From contig JAHLJT010000631.1 of NCBI GenBank assembly GCA_031308135.1, positions 142,022,734 to 142,086,733 of the forward strand: 64,000 bases of DNA. Direction: 5' to 3'. This DNA comes from Acheta domesticus (lineage: Eukaryota; Arthropoda; Insecta; Orthoptera; Gryllidae). Each line of letters opens with the position of its first letter. The first letter of the stretch is position 1. Of this stretch, positions 1 to 13,000 are shown piece by piece. A model generated the notes under the pieces. The model did no database searches. It saw only the letters and a program-made list of their open reading frames with translations, and had not been told where the DNA came from. Made by a program: the position numbers and the translations under genes.

Positions 1-819
1 GACGCTTGGCGATCGAACTAGATCCTTAAATTCAATTATTGTGTTTTGATATTCAGTTCTACCTCGTTTAAAACTCTTACCGATTATTCCTTCATTTTCC
101 TTGAGTCTATTCAAATCAAATGTATTCCAACGTACGTACGCACGATTTTAAAGGCATTTGAATAATGTTAGGATGCTAAGGAAGATAAGCGTTGTCGTTA
201 TTCAATTCACACAAAAGGAAATAGTAAATCAAAATTCGAGTGAGAAAAGCAGAATAATGCTTGAAATAAACGTTTGACACTAACAAATTGTCTACAGCAA
301 CTAGAACTTTTAAATGAATTCCAGAAACATGCGGAATACACGACTGTTAAAAAATTGAGAGACTGTATGTATTGACGTAAGAAATATTCAGGAAATAAGA
401 AAGAAAATGGTAAAAGTCAACACTTGCTGAGAAAAATGAGAGACATTTATATTTAGCAAAATGTTCCCGTTTCTCTCTTTTTCACTTTATATATCTTTCA
501 AGTTACTTCCTACTCTCTTTCTAACAGCACTCTATTTATTATTCTATATAAAGGCACTCATTTATGAAAAGAGGTATCATTATATAGAGTTCTTTTCTGT
601 AGTCATTCTGTTCACGTTCCCTCCTTATCTCTTTTGTATGTCTTTTCTTTCACTCCCTCCTATACAAACAGTTGAATTATCTTTTGAATTTTCCACTTCT
701 CATTTTATGATTATTTCTTTCCAACTTGTCCTGCACTCATAGGATTTTCCCTAAAACTTCTCCGTTCACGGCTTACACCGGTTATAGCCCATCATTATCA
801 CTGTCCGTCGCACTGAGTG

Positions 820-1062
820 TAAAGCCGGGCGGCTCATACATCCTCTTGCGACACAGCTCTCTCTTCCTCTCGTCTGCCTCCCCGCCCCTTACTCCGACGG
901 CGCCGCCCCTCTCGCCCGTCGACCCCGCACCACCCCGCCCCTGCCCCGCTGCCGCCCCCGCGTCGCGGCCCCTATATAAACGCCTCTCCGTCAGCCGTGA
1001 AATCAGACCGTCCGTTGTCCTCTCCAGCAGCCCGGTGCATCTCTCGCATCCCGTCTTCGGCC
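820..1062 (+). promoter_or_regulatory. Core promoter and 5'UTR of the cuticle-protein gene
   Basis: A TATA box (TATATAAA, 973-980) lies about 31 bases upstream of a TCAGAC initiator-like motif at 1003-1008, so transcription probably starts near 1004-1005. The 5'UTR would be about 58 bases and leads to a good start context (CGGCCATGG, ATG at 1063). Upstream, 880-970 is C-rich and CpG-rich, unlike the AT-rich DNA before it. The TATA/initiator spacing is what is expected for an arthropod focused promoter, which suits a strongly and transiently expressed cuticle gene. No enhancer or hormone-response element was identified. Confidence 0.75.
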
Positions 1063-1077
1063 ATGGCACGGCGCAAG
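1063..1077 (+). CDS. Coding exon 1 (start of signal peptide)
   Basis: This exon has five codons (MARRK) and is followed directly by a donor, AAG|GTAGGA, at 1078. A very short first coding exon holding only the beginning of the signal peptide is the common arrangement in insect CPR genes. It is too short to be found by open-reading-frame length and is placed from the promoter, the start context and phase compatibility with exon 2. Confidence 0.8.
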
Positions 1078-4000
1078 GTAGGAGCGCGCGCGGGGCTGCC
1101 GTGCCAGCGCACGTGCAACATGCACTGCGCCGAATTCAAACACGAAAAACGGATACATTCCATGTATTCAAATTAGATATATTAATATTTTTGAAAACAG
1201 AATTAATACTTTCGAAGAATTTGCTTGAATAGATTAGTGAATTTTAAAAGTTTTTCACAGCAGCTGAAAATTTATTAGGTTCCAGGTATTACAAGATGAA
1301 TGTCTGAGTTGCAACAAATACTTTCTTACATTCTTAAATTTTACACAATTACATTGGCTCAGAATTTCGTAAATTTTAGAACTTTTGGCCTGATCTTTTC
1401 TTTTTACGTATCAGAAATTCATTCACAAAAATATGCTATATTTCGATGTGAATTAATGGGCAGTTATTGCTGTTTTAGATTATTGACCAATCTAAGAACG
1501 CATATAATTTTATTTTAAATTTCTTATTTGATATTATAATTGTCACATTTTAAACGGGATTTATATTCAATAATCCGTTTTACAAAAAAAGTAAGATATA
1601 AAAAAAGGAAAATATTTTTTCCATAATATTGAAGATATTATTTGAACTGTTGTCTTCTGAAAATCACAGACCGAATATTTAAAGTTCTCTAAAAATATTT
1701 GATTGCTATACAATGTTGCAGAAACATAATTTAAATTCTTGCCCGGATTAGCAACGCAGCAACGGCTCTCTTAAAAAACTGTGTGAGATAACTATTCCTT
1801 TTAACCTATTACATTGATTTATTTTTAAAAGAAAAATCTCTTAGGTAATCTTATCCAACATTTTAACTAAGCAAATAAACAGCTCGTTCAGAATTCACAA
1901 CTAGTCTCGCAACCTATGTAAGGTTACACTCTCCGCATTTTCTCTTTCATTTAATCGTCTGGTTTGATAATTAATGGCGTATACTTACACTAACGTGATG
2001 TTACAAAATACGTGCAAGTTCGCGAGGTATTTCGCGTACCCGGTGCCGACCAAATTGATTGCAGCCATCAAAGCATAAACACATCCGCGTGGGGTCGCGG
2101 GAGCCCCCGCAAGCGGCGCTGCAGGCGAGAGCGCGGGAGCCGCTGCGTGACTCATCGAATCAATTACCCGCGACCGCCTCGCGGCCATCAAACGGGCTTC
2201 TGGCAAGTTTCGTTCGCAGCTTCCGTAGGATTTCGAGCGTGAAGTCGCCCTTCCGGGATTCGGCGATGTGAGGGAAGTGTCGGAGCCAGCCCGCGGGCCG
2301 GGCCGGGCGGTAGGGAGCGGTGTGGGGGGTGGCGCACGAGGGGGGCGCGCCGCCCCGTTCACGGTCGCGGTCTCGCTACGTTGGCCCTGGCGCTGCAGGC
2401 GCACTGCTTTGCGAGGCGCAGCGCTCCGAATTATGGCCAAGTTCACTCTCGCAAGGTTTCCTTTCCTGGAAGAGCGGAGCTGGTTGTGAAAGTTCTTGAC
2501 AGTTACTCTTGTATTCAGTCAGAGAATCTCAGTGTCAGTTGATCAGAATCCAATGTCGCTGCAAGAATAGGAAAACAAAATAATGGTAGGTTAATTGTAA
2601 AATGTTGACCGTTTCAATGACTAGGTGTGAAAATCAGTTTCGTATTTTCTTGTAATTATTTTCTACTGGGTCGAGGTAAATAATGGGATCGGTGAAAATA
2701 AACATCTCTACAATGAAATAAGATTCAAGTAGCTTGCTAATAAATGTGCGCATTTGATTCACAGAGCTAGAAGACTATATTAGAGCTACTATATTATTAT
2801 TATTCTAAAGAAACAATTGAAAAATAATAAACAGATGCCAATAAAGCATTACATCATTTTGAAGGGGGACGTCTTGTATGCCAATAACAAATCTACCTAT
2901 ACCGTATATATTTTTCTTTTTTTTCCAGCGTACTAAGAAATATATTATTTCCATAATACATTTTTGTTCTTAAACACACTACTACACTATTTTCTTTATG
3001 AAATATAACTACTAGATAAATATTTTATAGTTTTTATAATAAAAATGTGGAAAAATATTTTTAGTCGCACCCTTTCCGATCAAAAACTACAATGATAAAC
3101 ATTTTTTGTTCTAATGACGATTGATGAATTTGTTATTAAAGATGTAATTTATTAGCACTTCAATTGACTATTATCAATACACGTAAAGGTGTTTATGACA
3201 ATAGGGGACAATACCGGGCAATGTCGCTGTCAATTGTCGCTGAACCCCCCACAAGTTTCGTCGGGGGCGGGCGGGCGGGCGGTTTATCCGGCGCTGGCGC
3301 CGGTCGCATCCGGGAGAAATGACTGCGCGGGGGCGGGGGCGGGGCGGGGGTGCGGGCAGGGGCTGCGCGAAAGCTGCGAGCAACGGCCTCGTAAACCGCG
3401 CGCAGCGGCGCCCCGCCCCTCGAGCGGCGTCCCGCGCTCTGCGACGCGCAGTACTGCGCGCAGCAGCCCACCGCGCAGGTGCTCTACTTTCCTCTAGAAA
3501 AGAGTCGTAATCGAATGGATGTTGGGTGCGGGTGGGAGAAAGCAGCTGCAATTGTTCAAGCGGGGAACGCTGCAACGAGTCATTTTCTTTGGCCTATTAA
3601 AGCGTTGGCTCCGCGCGGTTGCAGGGCCCGCAAGGTCTTCGCTCCGCGCCGGCGCCGGGTGCCGGTGTGACAGGGGTGGGCTTGAACGGGACGTACTCCT
3701 CGATGGTGTTCCAAACCGTATAGGTGGGGATGATAGGGTGATGATGGTAATGATGAGAAAGGAATGGGGAAGGAAGGATTACGGCCCTTGGAATGTTATA
3801 TGCGATGTTTCAGAATAAATGTTACAAATTGCTAGGTACAGGGGGATCGAAGATGATCACCATTTTCCAATGAGCAGAAAATGTTAAATTGTGCATAATG
3901 ATGTTATATATATTTGCCCCTATTGTGGCATTTGCCCCTAATTTGTATGCAACCCATCACGCGGAGATGTGCGTCAATTACAAGATAAGTTCTTGACTGC

Positions 4001-7000
4001 GTCATAACGTAAACTGCCATATATCTGACCATAAATAGTTGCTTAACAATCAGGGGTAAATGCTACATATGTAAATGTATATAACTCCGTTATACTCGTA
4101 ATCAACTTCCCACTATACGTTCATTGGCAAAAAGTGAACATTTTGGACCCCCTCTAAATGACCCAGAAGTTTGATATACTCGTATGTATTTTTGGACACG
4201 TGTATTGAGGTCTGCTCCTGCATTTGCCTGGAAGCAAACCACACATCCCACTGATCAGGACAGTCGGTCCATGAATCCAGCGTGCGCAAGGAACACACAG
4301 ATGTTCAACCCTCTATTGAAATTCTGACACCTTGCATTGATTGTACCCGCAACGGTCGTGGCTATTTGCATACCAAATATGCATTACGATGAACATTTCA
4401 TATTGTAGATGTGTAGGTTGTGTGACCAAGATCCCCCGAAGCCTGTATTCATTTCATGGTGGGTAGCATCCGTGATGTATCTAGTAAATATATTTTTAGT
4501 ATAACATATTTTTCACGTAAATACTACATTCTTTAATATTGATTCCCAAATGACGTTACGGAGGAAAGGACCACTTACTTTTCTGCGTTAAATTTTCCTC
4601 TATAGTGATATGAAAAATTTTATGGATATGGACAGTTACATTTAAATCTCATCAGGAAGGAGGATTAAGAAATAATTAGGAGATTACTCAAGTTTGGTTA
4701 TTTTGCGTCATCATTACTGAAAAGGAGCGAATGGCATCAGCCAATCATGCAGTGGAATTCTTCTTTAATTAAAGTAAGATGAGGTTCAAAACTTACTTAT
4801 TTTTTCTATTTCTTGAATGGTTCTGAAAACCATTAATTGAATTCAGTAATATTGTCGACCACCCCCGAACATCTTTAAAACAATTTAATTCGTCAAATGA
4901 ACATTACAATTGTTATTATATAAATACGATTTTACTCGTAATATTGAGATATCGGTGTATACATAGTACCACAATCCAAAATTACATATTGCATTGAAAT
5001 ATTTCAATCTTCACATTCTCAGAACTGCAAAGTTAGGTAGGAAGTACTTAGGCAAACTCATAACAAAAACAATACCGTGGGTGATGTGAATGTATTATAC
5101 AGTTATGGAGGCAAGATATGCAAAGGCGTATCTTTTCCTTACTCCACAAAACATATAGAAAGTTGTTTCAGAAGATCTCTATTGCAAGAAATCGGAAGGA
5201 GTATGTTCTTATCAAGTTCAAGTTTCCATTCTTTCTGCACTTCCTGAAGTGGCTTCAGGAAGTTGACATAAATTGTATAAAGAAAGTATGTTTTCAGAGT
5301 GTAAATATTAGTACATGAAACTCGATAATTTCTCTATCCTTACAATATCTTCCGTGTTAGAGTGGTGCAGCTGAAACAAATGCTTGTTGAATTTTCAGTT
5401 TCCGACCGTACCGATTCCAATTTGCAGATTAATGAAGACAGAAGGATCAAGCCTTAATTTAATTCTATAAGTAGCATATATAATTTCCTGATCCAAATAA
5501 AAAGCATGTATCATAATCATAAAAAACATAAAATATACAGATCAAATTATTATCTGTATAATGGGTAATTTTGCGATACCTTTCTATATTAACTGGAGTC
5601 TAACAATCAGTTTTCTATATGATCATACTTTCTTACTATTTTTTAAGTGAAGTAGGGGCTGTCATATTACAGTATTCTAATCTGTGCTTCAAATATTTTA
5701 CAAAATTGCAGTGGAATTACCTTTTGCTAATCTTACTGTTCTTTAGAGCTCGTTTTCTTCATAAATACATCTTTTTCTACGAAATTAAATCCTTCTCAAA
5801 TAACTGGGCAGAATGTTGAGCAGTGCACTTGCTTTTTAGCTCAATATTTTCTTCTCTCTTTTTAACTAAAAAACTGATTTGTAGGTGGTATTTCGGATTC
5901 AAGCAACTTGTTTTAACTCTTGCTCCATTTCCATTCTTTATTGTATTATTTCCACATTAATAATACTATGCTCATCGTAGTTTTGGTCATGGCAGCAAGA
6001 ATCTCGTTTCTAATAACATAAAAATATGGTTGATTCTTTAATTTGGTAATTTGGTTCCTAATCTTGAACATTGCCAAGATCATCCGCTGCCGTCATTCAG
6101 ATGTTTCCTTTTCATAATCTTAAAAAGCATGTTGTTATTTCATTGTTTTCAAATGTAGTGATCGCTGTGTCATGTGAGAATGCCCAGTGGCATGTTTCAA
6201 TATCCAACGTCATCTTGCTGGTGTTACACTTGTCGGACATTGTTCTGAAAATAACCGGGAAGCAATCACAAGAACCTAATTGAAACAAACATATTACTTA
6301 TTCTTCGTGATAAAAACTTCACGAAATAGTCAACAAACCCATTCCGGAGACACTACATGATCACGTCAGAAATGAATTAATTCTGACTCATATTTCATAG
6401 TTCTAGATACTGCGTGTTAGGAAGCAGGCTTCTTGCCACAAAAGCTATTTGATCACGAAGGAATTACATTGAGGATGCAAAACATGCACAAACGTTTGCT
6501 CAGAGGCATCTTGCTTAGAGACTTGTGGTTATTAGCCTAAATCTACAACTTGGGGCACTTTTCTCTACCTTACTTCCGAAAGACGGTAATGTTATTGACG
6601 AATTTTCTTGAATTCTTTATTTGTCAATTAATTCATTACATAAGAAGGAAGGCGAATTATTTAGGGATTTTGCTCTTTTCTTCATCAATTGAGAACTTAA
6701 TGAATAAATGCAATGAAGGCATCTGAAGGTGTGTGTCGTTGCAGATCCTAGCTTTCGCCCTGGTGGCGCTGGTCGCAGCGGCGCGCGCCTACCCCTTCCC
6801 GTACGCGGGTCTGGAGGCGCTGGGCGGCCACGGGCTCTCGCTGGGCGGAGGGCTGGGCGGAGGGCTGGGCGGAGGGCTGGGCGGTGGGCTGGACGGCGGC
6901 CACGGCGGCGGTCACGGCGAGCACGTCATCGACTACCACGTAAGTACCTGCCTCGCGAAATAATGAAGATGAAAGCTCTGCGAGACGTAATGCCATCACG

Positions 7001-10000
7001 AAATTTAAAAAAATTATGTTAATTACAATTAATACGATTGTTGATTAAGTTAATGTTGAATTACTAATAGCAGTAATTATTGAAAATTGAATTAGCAATA
7101 CAATTACAATAGATTTACGATAAGTTTCACTAAAACTATATAATTTTTTGGGCCACAAAAAGCAAACAATTAAGATACATTGGTAAATAAAACATGTAAA
7201 TGCTAGAAATAAACAACCTCGTAAGTAATTTACATTTATTTTTACACTACATGAACATCCGATATCTAAGAATGAAAGGAAACTATAACGAGTACAAAAT
7301 GTAATATTTCGCTGGTACGAAAGCGAAACTCATTGTCATTGGAGTTTCGCGGAGCAATAATGACCAAAGTTTGGTGTGAAGACTGCTACTTCCGCTTAGA
7401 GACACCACCTTACGAAGCAGAGGGGCAGTGCTTGTCGTTGGCTGAAAGGTCCAAAGTGGATTACAGAAAGGAGTTACAAGCAATGCTGCTTATTCATTCA
7501 ATGGAAACTCATTTCACTAATACTTTAATCACGTCGTGATGAAGATAGACATTTATTAGACAGATTTACATAAATTAGAGTTTCATGAAAACATTTCACT
7601 GTTTCCCTTTCTCTTCTTTCACGATCCAGTTACTTGAAGTGCTAAAACTGAAACTCTGTGAAAGGTTTGAATTACAAAGATAAAATAGCCTTTCTTTGTG
7701 TTTCTGGGATCATGGTAATGAGAAATTAAAGAAAGTCACAATGGTTCAAGTTCAAGGAGAGTGAGAAAGCAAAGCTCTAGTTTAGCAATTCAGCATTCCA
7801 AATGTTTGCTTTGGGAAATTAACGGTACCAAGAAACGAACACAGCAGATAATGTTACTCAAAATGCCAACTGATAACTCTTGTATTATGCAAATGTTCTC
7901 GTAATAAAATAAATAAACGCAGAACAAAATTCTGATTAAATAAACTTTATTAAACATACTTGCTTACTCGCAATTATTCTTGCGAGAGAAAAGACAAAAA
8001 AAGAGTTTCATTTCAATAAAAAAATGTAAATATCAAAATTAAAGATTTTTGTGTTGAATATTATCTAATTCATTTCAAGTGGAAAGTGTACAGTCAGCAC
8101 TTATCATACTGAACTTTCAAACATCATTTTTGTAGAAAAAATAAATATAGTTTTGTAATAAAACATTAATTAGAGATTACACATCGACTTCCGCCACGAC
8201 TAGTAGCACATAACGCCTCCTGTCTAAAAACATGGCAAACTCTTCTGGAGGACAACACTCGCTTTCGCTGCAACCGCAACAACGTGGGCTGTGGCCGCGC
8301 GGAAAGCGAGAGTGCACGACTGCGATGACGGCGCGCTCTTGCGCAAGGCGGTTCTCATCTACCACGCGCGTTATCAACTCGACAAACGATGCGACCCGCT
8401 GCGGCGTTTCTCCGGTCTAGCAAGCACGCCTAAAGCACACGCAAAATATTGACAATTTCCCCGCGAAAAATGTATTCGGTAAATACTTTCTCCGGCGCGA
8501 GCGCCGCGGCGCGGGGCGGCGGGGGGCGGGGCGGGGCCCATAGAAAGCCGTCGCAGCCCGCGGCGACACCGGACGAGCCGGAGGGCGACCGAGTGGCACG
8601 CGGAGGGCGGAAGGAAGAGCGGGACCGGCCGACGGAGGGAGGACGGACGGAAGTGCGCACGGGTGGGAGGGGGCCAAACTGGCCTCGTGAGTATCTGGTG
8701 GGCAGCTGGATGGAGGGGTTCACGAATGAGTAGCTCTGGGGATAGATGGGTCCGTGGATGAGTGAGATTGTGGAGGGGTGGACTTGTGAAGGAGTGGATT
8801 CTTGAAGGGGCGGGTTCTTGAACGAGTGAGTTCGTGGAGGGGTGAGTTCGTGGAGGGGTGAGTTCGTTGATGTGGGTTCATGGGTTCATGGATGAGTGGA
8901 ATCGTGGATTGGTGGGCGGGTGGGTGAGTTTGTGGATTGGGGGTTCGTCGATGGGGGTTCGTCCGTGAGGGGTTCATGGGGGTCATGAATGGAGGTCATA
9001 AATGGGAGGAGCGTAGAAGGGGGTCGTTGATGGGGAGATCGTGGATGGGGGATCATGGGTGGGGGTCATGAATGGTGGTTCGTTGATGTGGGGATCATCA
9101 ATGGGGGCTCGTGGATCGGGGGTTCGTGTATGGGGGGCCATAAATGGGTGGTTGGAGAATGAGGGTCCGTGAATGAGGGTTCGTGAATGAGGTTTCGTGG
9201 ATGAGAGTTCGAAGATGGTGATTCGTGAATGGGGATTCGTAGATTGGGGTTCTGTGGATGAGGGTTGTGGACGTTTTTGTTTGGAGGGAGTCCGTGGTGG
9301 AGTCTGTCTGTGATGCATTAGGTCCGTGGAGAGGTCAGTGGATGGTTTCGTTAATCAGTGGACGAAGGGTCCCGTGATGGCTGTGGTAAGTTGGGCAAGA
9401 CCTAGCAAGCGGGAGTAGTCGAAATGAGTGAGCGCATAAGCATTAACAATCAGAGTGAGCGGGTGAGTGACTGAGCAGATGGGTACGCGACCGCGCAGCT
9501 GCACGGAATTTCGAAGGAGTGTCAGGTCGGGTGAAGGACCATTTGGGTAGGCTAATGAGCGAGTTGCACGAGCACGCGACGGAGAGAGTGCCGGGGCAGT
9601 GCGTTGAGGGACGTGGAAGCTTCCAGGGGAGGCACAACTGGTCCGCACAACTGGTCTCGCACCGCCGTGGGCACATCCGCTTCCAACCCTGCTGGATCAG
9701 AAGACCGGATGTTGTGGGAGCACTTTCGTTGAAAATGTTACTCGTTTAAAGAAGTTTTGGAAAACGTTTGCTGATAGGAAAGTGAGGAGGGATCTTTCGC
9801 GAAAAGTAAAAAAAAAAAAATGCCTAGAGGGATAAGAAATGGTAGAGAGGATAAATGTATCATTCTGTTATTTTTGAATATCCTCAGAAGACTGCAATGT
9901 CTGAAGTTCTTTTAAAGTATCTAACTAGTTGCGTTCAAATTAGTAGAATTACGAAATGTTATTGGAAAATTCTGAAATTTGGATTATTCAAACAATAGCA

Positions 10001-13000
10001 TTTACTTACAATACTACAGAATTATACGTCTACTAAACTAACAAAATATTATTAAATATTACAATGTCATTATTAATTACAAAGAAGAAAATTACATTTT
10101 TCTTCTTTCATGTACAGAATGTTATGTCTATGTTATTTTTCGTCAAATATTCGATTCTTTCGAGATATATTTTGATTGAATAATGAGGAGGTTTGAAATT
10201 CCAAATTCATTAATACTTATTTATCACAACAAGCATTTATACGAGCAATATTTCACGTAAGGTGTGCAGCTTTTGGAAGTCCTCAATTGCGGCAGCTGGC
10301 GCCGCTTTCATTGGACATTCATTCGATTTATGGCCAGGCGCGGGCGGGGCGGGCCGTATGGAAATGAGGTGAGGAGGTATTTTGGCGCAACGCATTTCTC
10401 TCTGGCTTTTGTTTGGAAGGGCAGAAGAGGTCAAGCAAAGTTAAAGGGTATAGTCATCCATTAAGAGATAGTTTCACCAAACTTTCATGCACCATTTCAT
10501 TATCATCTTTTAAAGCACATTCATCATTGCAACGATTTACAGGGGATAACTGAACATCAGAACCGTAATTATAATATTAGAACCACGAATCATAGCGTAG
10601 TAAAATAGTAAGGTTCAATGCAGAACCACAGCGACACAGTAACTAATACCTTAGGGATATGACGGTTCATTGCGCCTGCGTTTTCACTTCAGGAAACGTT
10701 TTCGGAAGTTAATTCTGTTAAGAAGAAATAGGAATACCAAAATATAAGAGCTTAGATGATATAAAAGTTATGTTTTGACGCCAAAAATACATTTTCAGCT
10801 ACAGGATAACACAGCTTACCATAATAACTGTCATCAGTAAACTCAAACACACGAGTAAAAAAATATTTTTTTATTGAAAAATTACGTCTTGGGCCAGTTA
10901 GTCCCTTGGCAGCAGAAGATCAACAAATTGTATCATAAACATAATAAATGAGTAGCTTATAAACATGCAGCTCACGCATTAAGACAAAACTATATCCAAA
11001 AAAATATTGAATGAACTCGATGTCTTAACAATAGAACTGCAAAGATGTTTTTATGTTAAAGATTACCAACCATAGAATGCAACAATATATGTTCATTATT
11101 GATGTTATTAATCTCAAGGCTTAATGGAAAAAACTCTGGTTTTCTCTAACACTTTGTAGTTTTAAATGAATTATTCAGAATTAAAGTTCTCAGTCACTAG
11201 TTGAAATTATTTCCTTTTCAATTATAAGAAAGGGATCTATTAGCAAATGCGATTAAGCAATGGGAGACACACTTTCGATCCAATATTCTAGAATCTATAC
11301 ATTCACAAACTCATCATAAGATTGGAACGGGCAAAGAAAAAAGAAATCATTGACAATTAAAATAAATGACAACGGTTCTATTGCATAGAAGAGAAAATAG
11401 TGAGTTACGCCGTGAAAGAGTTCGTCAATGACCCTCACCAATTATTTACTTTTATCGGGATATGACCTGCTACCTCTGAGTGAGAAAGGAATAACTCACT
11501 TAACTCTTCATGAAGAGCCACAAGGTATATCCGTTCTATTTATCAAACGCCAAGAGAGGCAGGACATTTTCTTACGATTCAAACGCTATTAGTATAAAAC
11601 TTCGTAAATGAGCTTCTCAGTAGATAGGAAATTACGATCCAGGAATGCGTCAAACCTATTTAAGGGAAACATGTACAATCTGAAAATATACTTAAAGAAC
11701 AACAGCAGGCGTAGATGTAATCGACAAAACACGAAACCATCTTACAGAACTCGATGGTGTCACTAGACTATTAAAATCTGATTTTCGGTTTCCCTAAGGG
11801 GAATAACTTATGTATTCATGTATTGCAATCTGCAAAATTGGGATTTTGGTGAACCTTCTATTACATGTTTGAAGGTTTCTTTCCTTGGAGAAACATTCCT
11901 CTGTAGCACGGGTGAACTGCGTATCCGGAATTCTGCGTAAAATGAAATTTACTATTTGATGTGTGTGAATTTTACCGCGCGCGTGTATGTCTTCTTGAAT
12001 GACAATAAAGGTTAGGAAATATTAAAATGTTTATCCATGAACAATGCTAGGCATGATTGACGACATTGTTCAGCTTCTGACCATTTGGAATTCGGTTAGA
12101 GGATGAAACATTTTTCACTCTTAAAGAATGATTTACCAAGTACGGATTGGTTGCAGAATAGAACTATTATTAGAAACACTTTTTAAAATTTATTTTTATC
12201 TGATTGGCCTAGAGGTTTTACAGAATTCAGATGTATAAATACATTAATGAAGTAGAGACATCCTAAAGTGATTTCCAGTGTCTTCCTCGGCAAGTACATT
12301 CTTTATGTTACATTTTGAGTTTAATTGAAGCGTTTCTTATAAGAACCAAACGTCCAAATTCGAGATTTCTCAGGAAGCACAAAGAATTTCACAGCGTAGA
12401 CGTGGATGCAAATGGGTTTATGACTTTTACACATCATATATTTCAATGTTTGGCACCTTCCGTTTACCGCAGCAGATAGCGACTGCTATAAGGAATACTT
12501 TGATGAAATATCTCGAAATATGGAATTTTGGTCTTGTTTTATCCTTGCAAGAAACCCCTCAATTAGATTTCAGTTGATTTAAAATTAGGGAAAGGGGAAT
12601 AGGTAGATTCTTTGGCATTAGGGAGTTTCTTGGTGCGTTTTGTTTTATGGGGGTCTGAAAATTTATTGGGGATTCTTGATTTGATTCTGATCCAGGAATA
12701 TTGCATGTTAACCTGAATCAAAATACGGTTGCACTTGGACAGAATGGTAAGAATGTAAAAAACCGAGAATAAGTTAATCACATTATCTGTAATTAGGGAT
12801 ATTTGATTCTCGTATTGTATTTGACTAATGGATATAAACCATGGTGCATTGAGAAGACTTCGGAGAAATTTGTCTTGGAAGGTTCTTATTTTGGAGGGTT
12901 AGATAAAACCTCAACACTGATTGCTGTCCCTTGTTGCAGGCCTACCCGAAATACGCTTTCAAGTACGGCGTCAACGACTACCACACCGGCGACATCAAGC

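Larger units (their letters stand above)
1078..6744 (+). other. Intron 1 of the cuticle-protein gene (5,667 bp)
   Basis: The donor is GTAGGA at 1078 and the acceptor is GTGTGTCGTTGCAG ending at 6744. The intron is mostly unique-looking AT-rich DNA with no recognisable coding sequence. It contains two sharply bounded CpG-rich islands (about 2040-2470 and 3230-3680), which could be intronic regulatory elements. I see no transposon ends in it. Confidence 0.75.
6940..12939 (+). other. Intron 2 of the cuticle-protein gene (6,000 bp)
   Basis: The donor is GTAAGT at 6940 and the acceptor is TGCTGTCCCTTGTTGCAG ending at 12939. It contains a CpG-rich island (about 8200-8700), a G-biased minisatellite (about 8700-9345) and a small GC-rich patch with GGCGGGGCGGGCC at about 10335-10355. 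From 10.5 to 12.9 kb it is plain AT-rich DNA in which I see no gene or transposon. Confidence 0.75.

Noticed and set aside
726..1232. 168-residue plus frame over the promoter
   Set aside because: It runs through the C-rich promoter, the TATA box and the exon 1 donor in a different frame from MARRK, and has no domain. It is a shadow frame.
3230..3500. Extra exon of the cuticle gene ending at GCGCAG/GTGCTC
   Set aside because: The frames are GC-rich low-complexity and would break the phase-0 join between exons 1 and 2. No polypyrimidine acceptor precedes it.
8720..9318. Minus-strand Pro/Ser/Thr/His-rich frames, nearly 200 codons
   Set aside because: They are produced by the G-biased minisatellite, and the composition follows the repeat unit.
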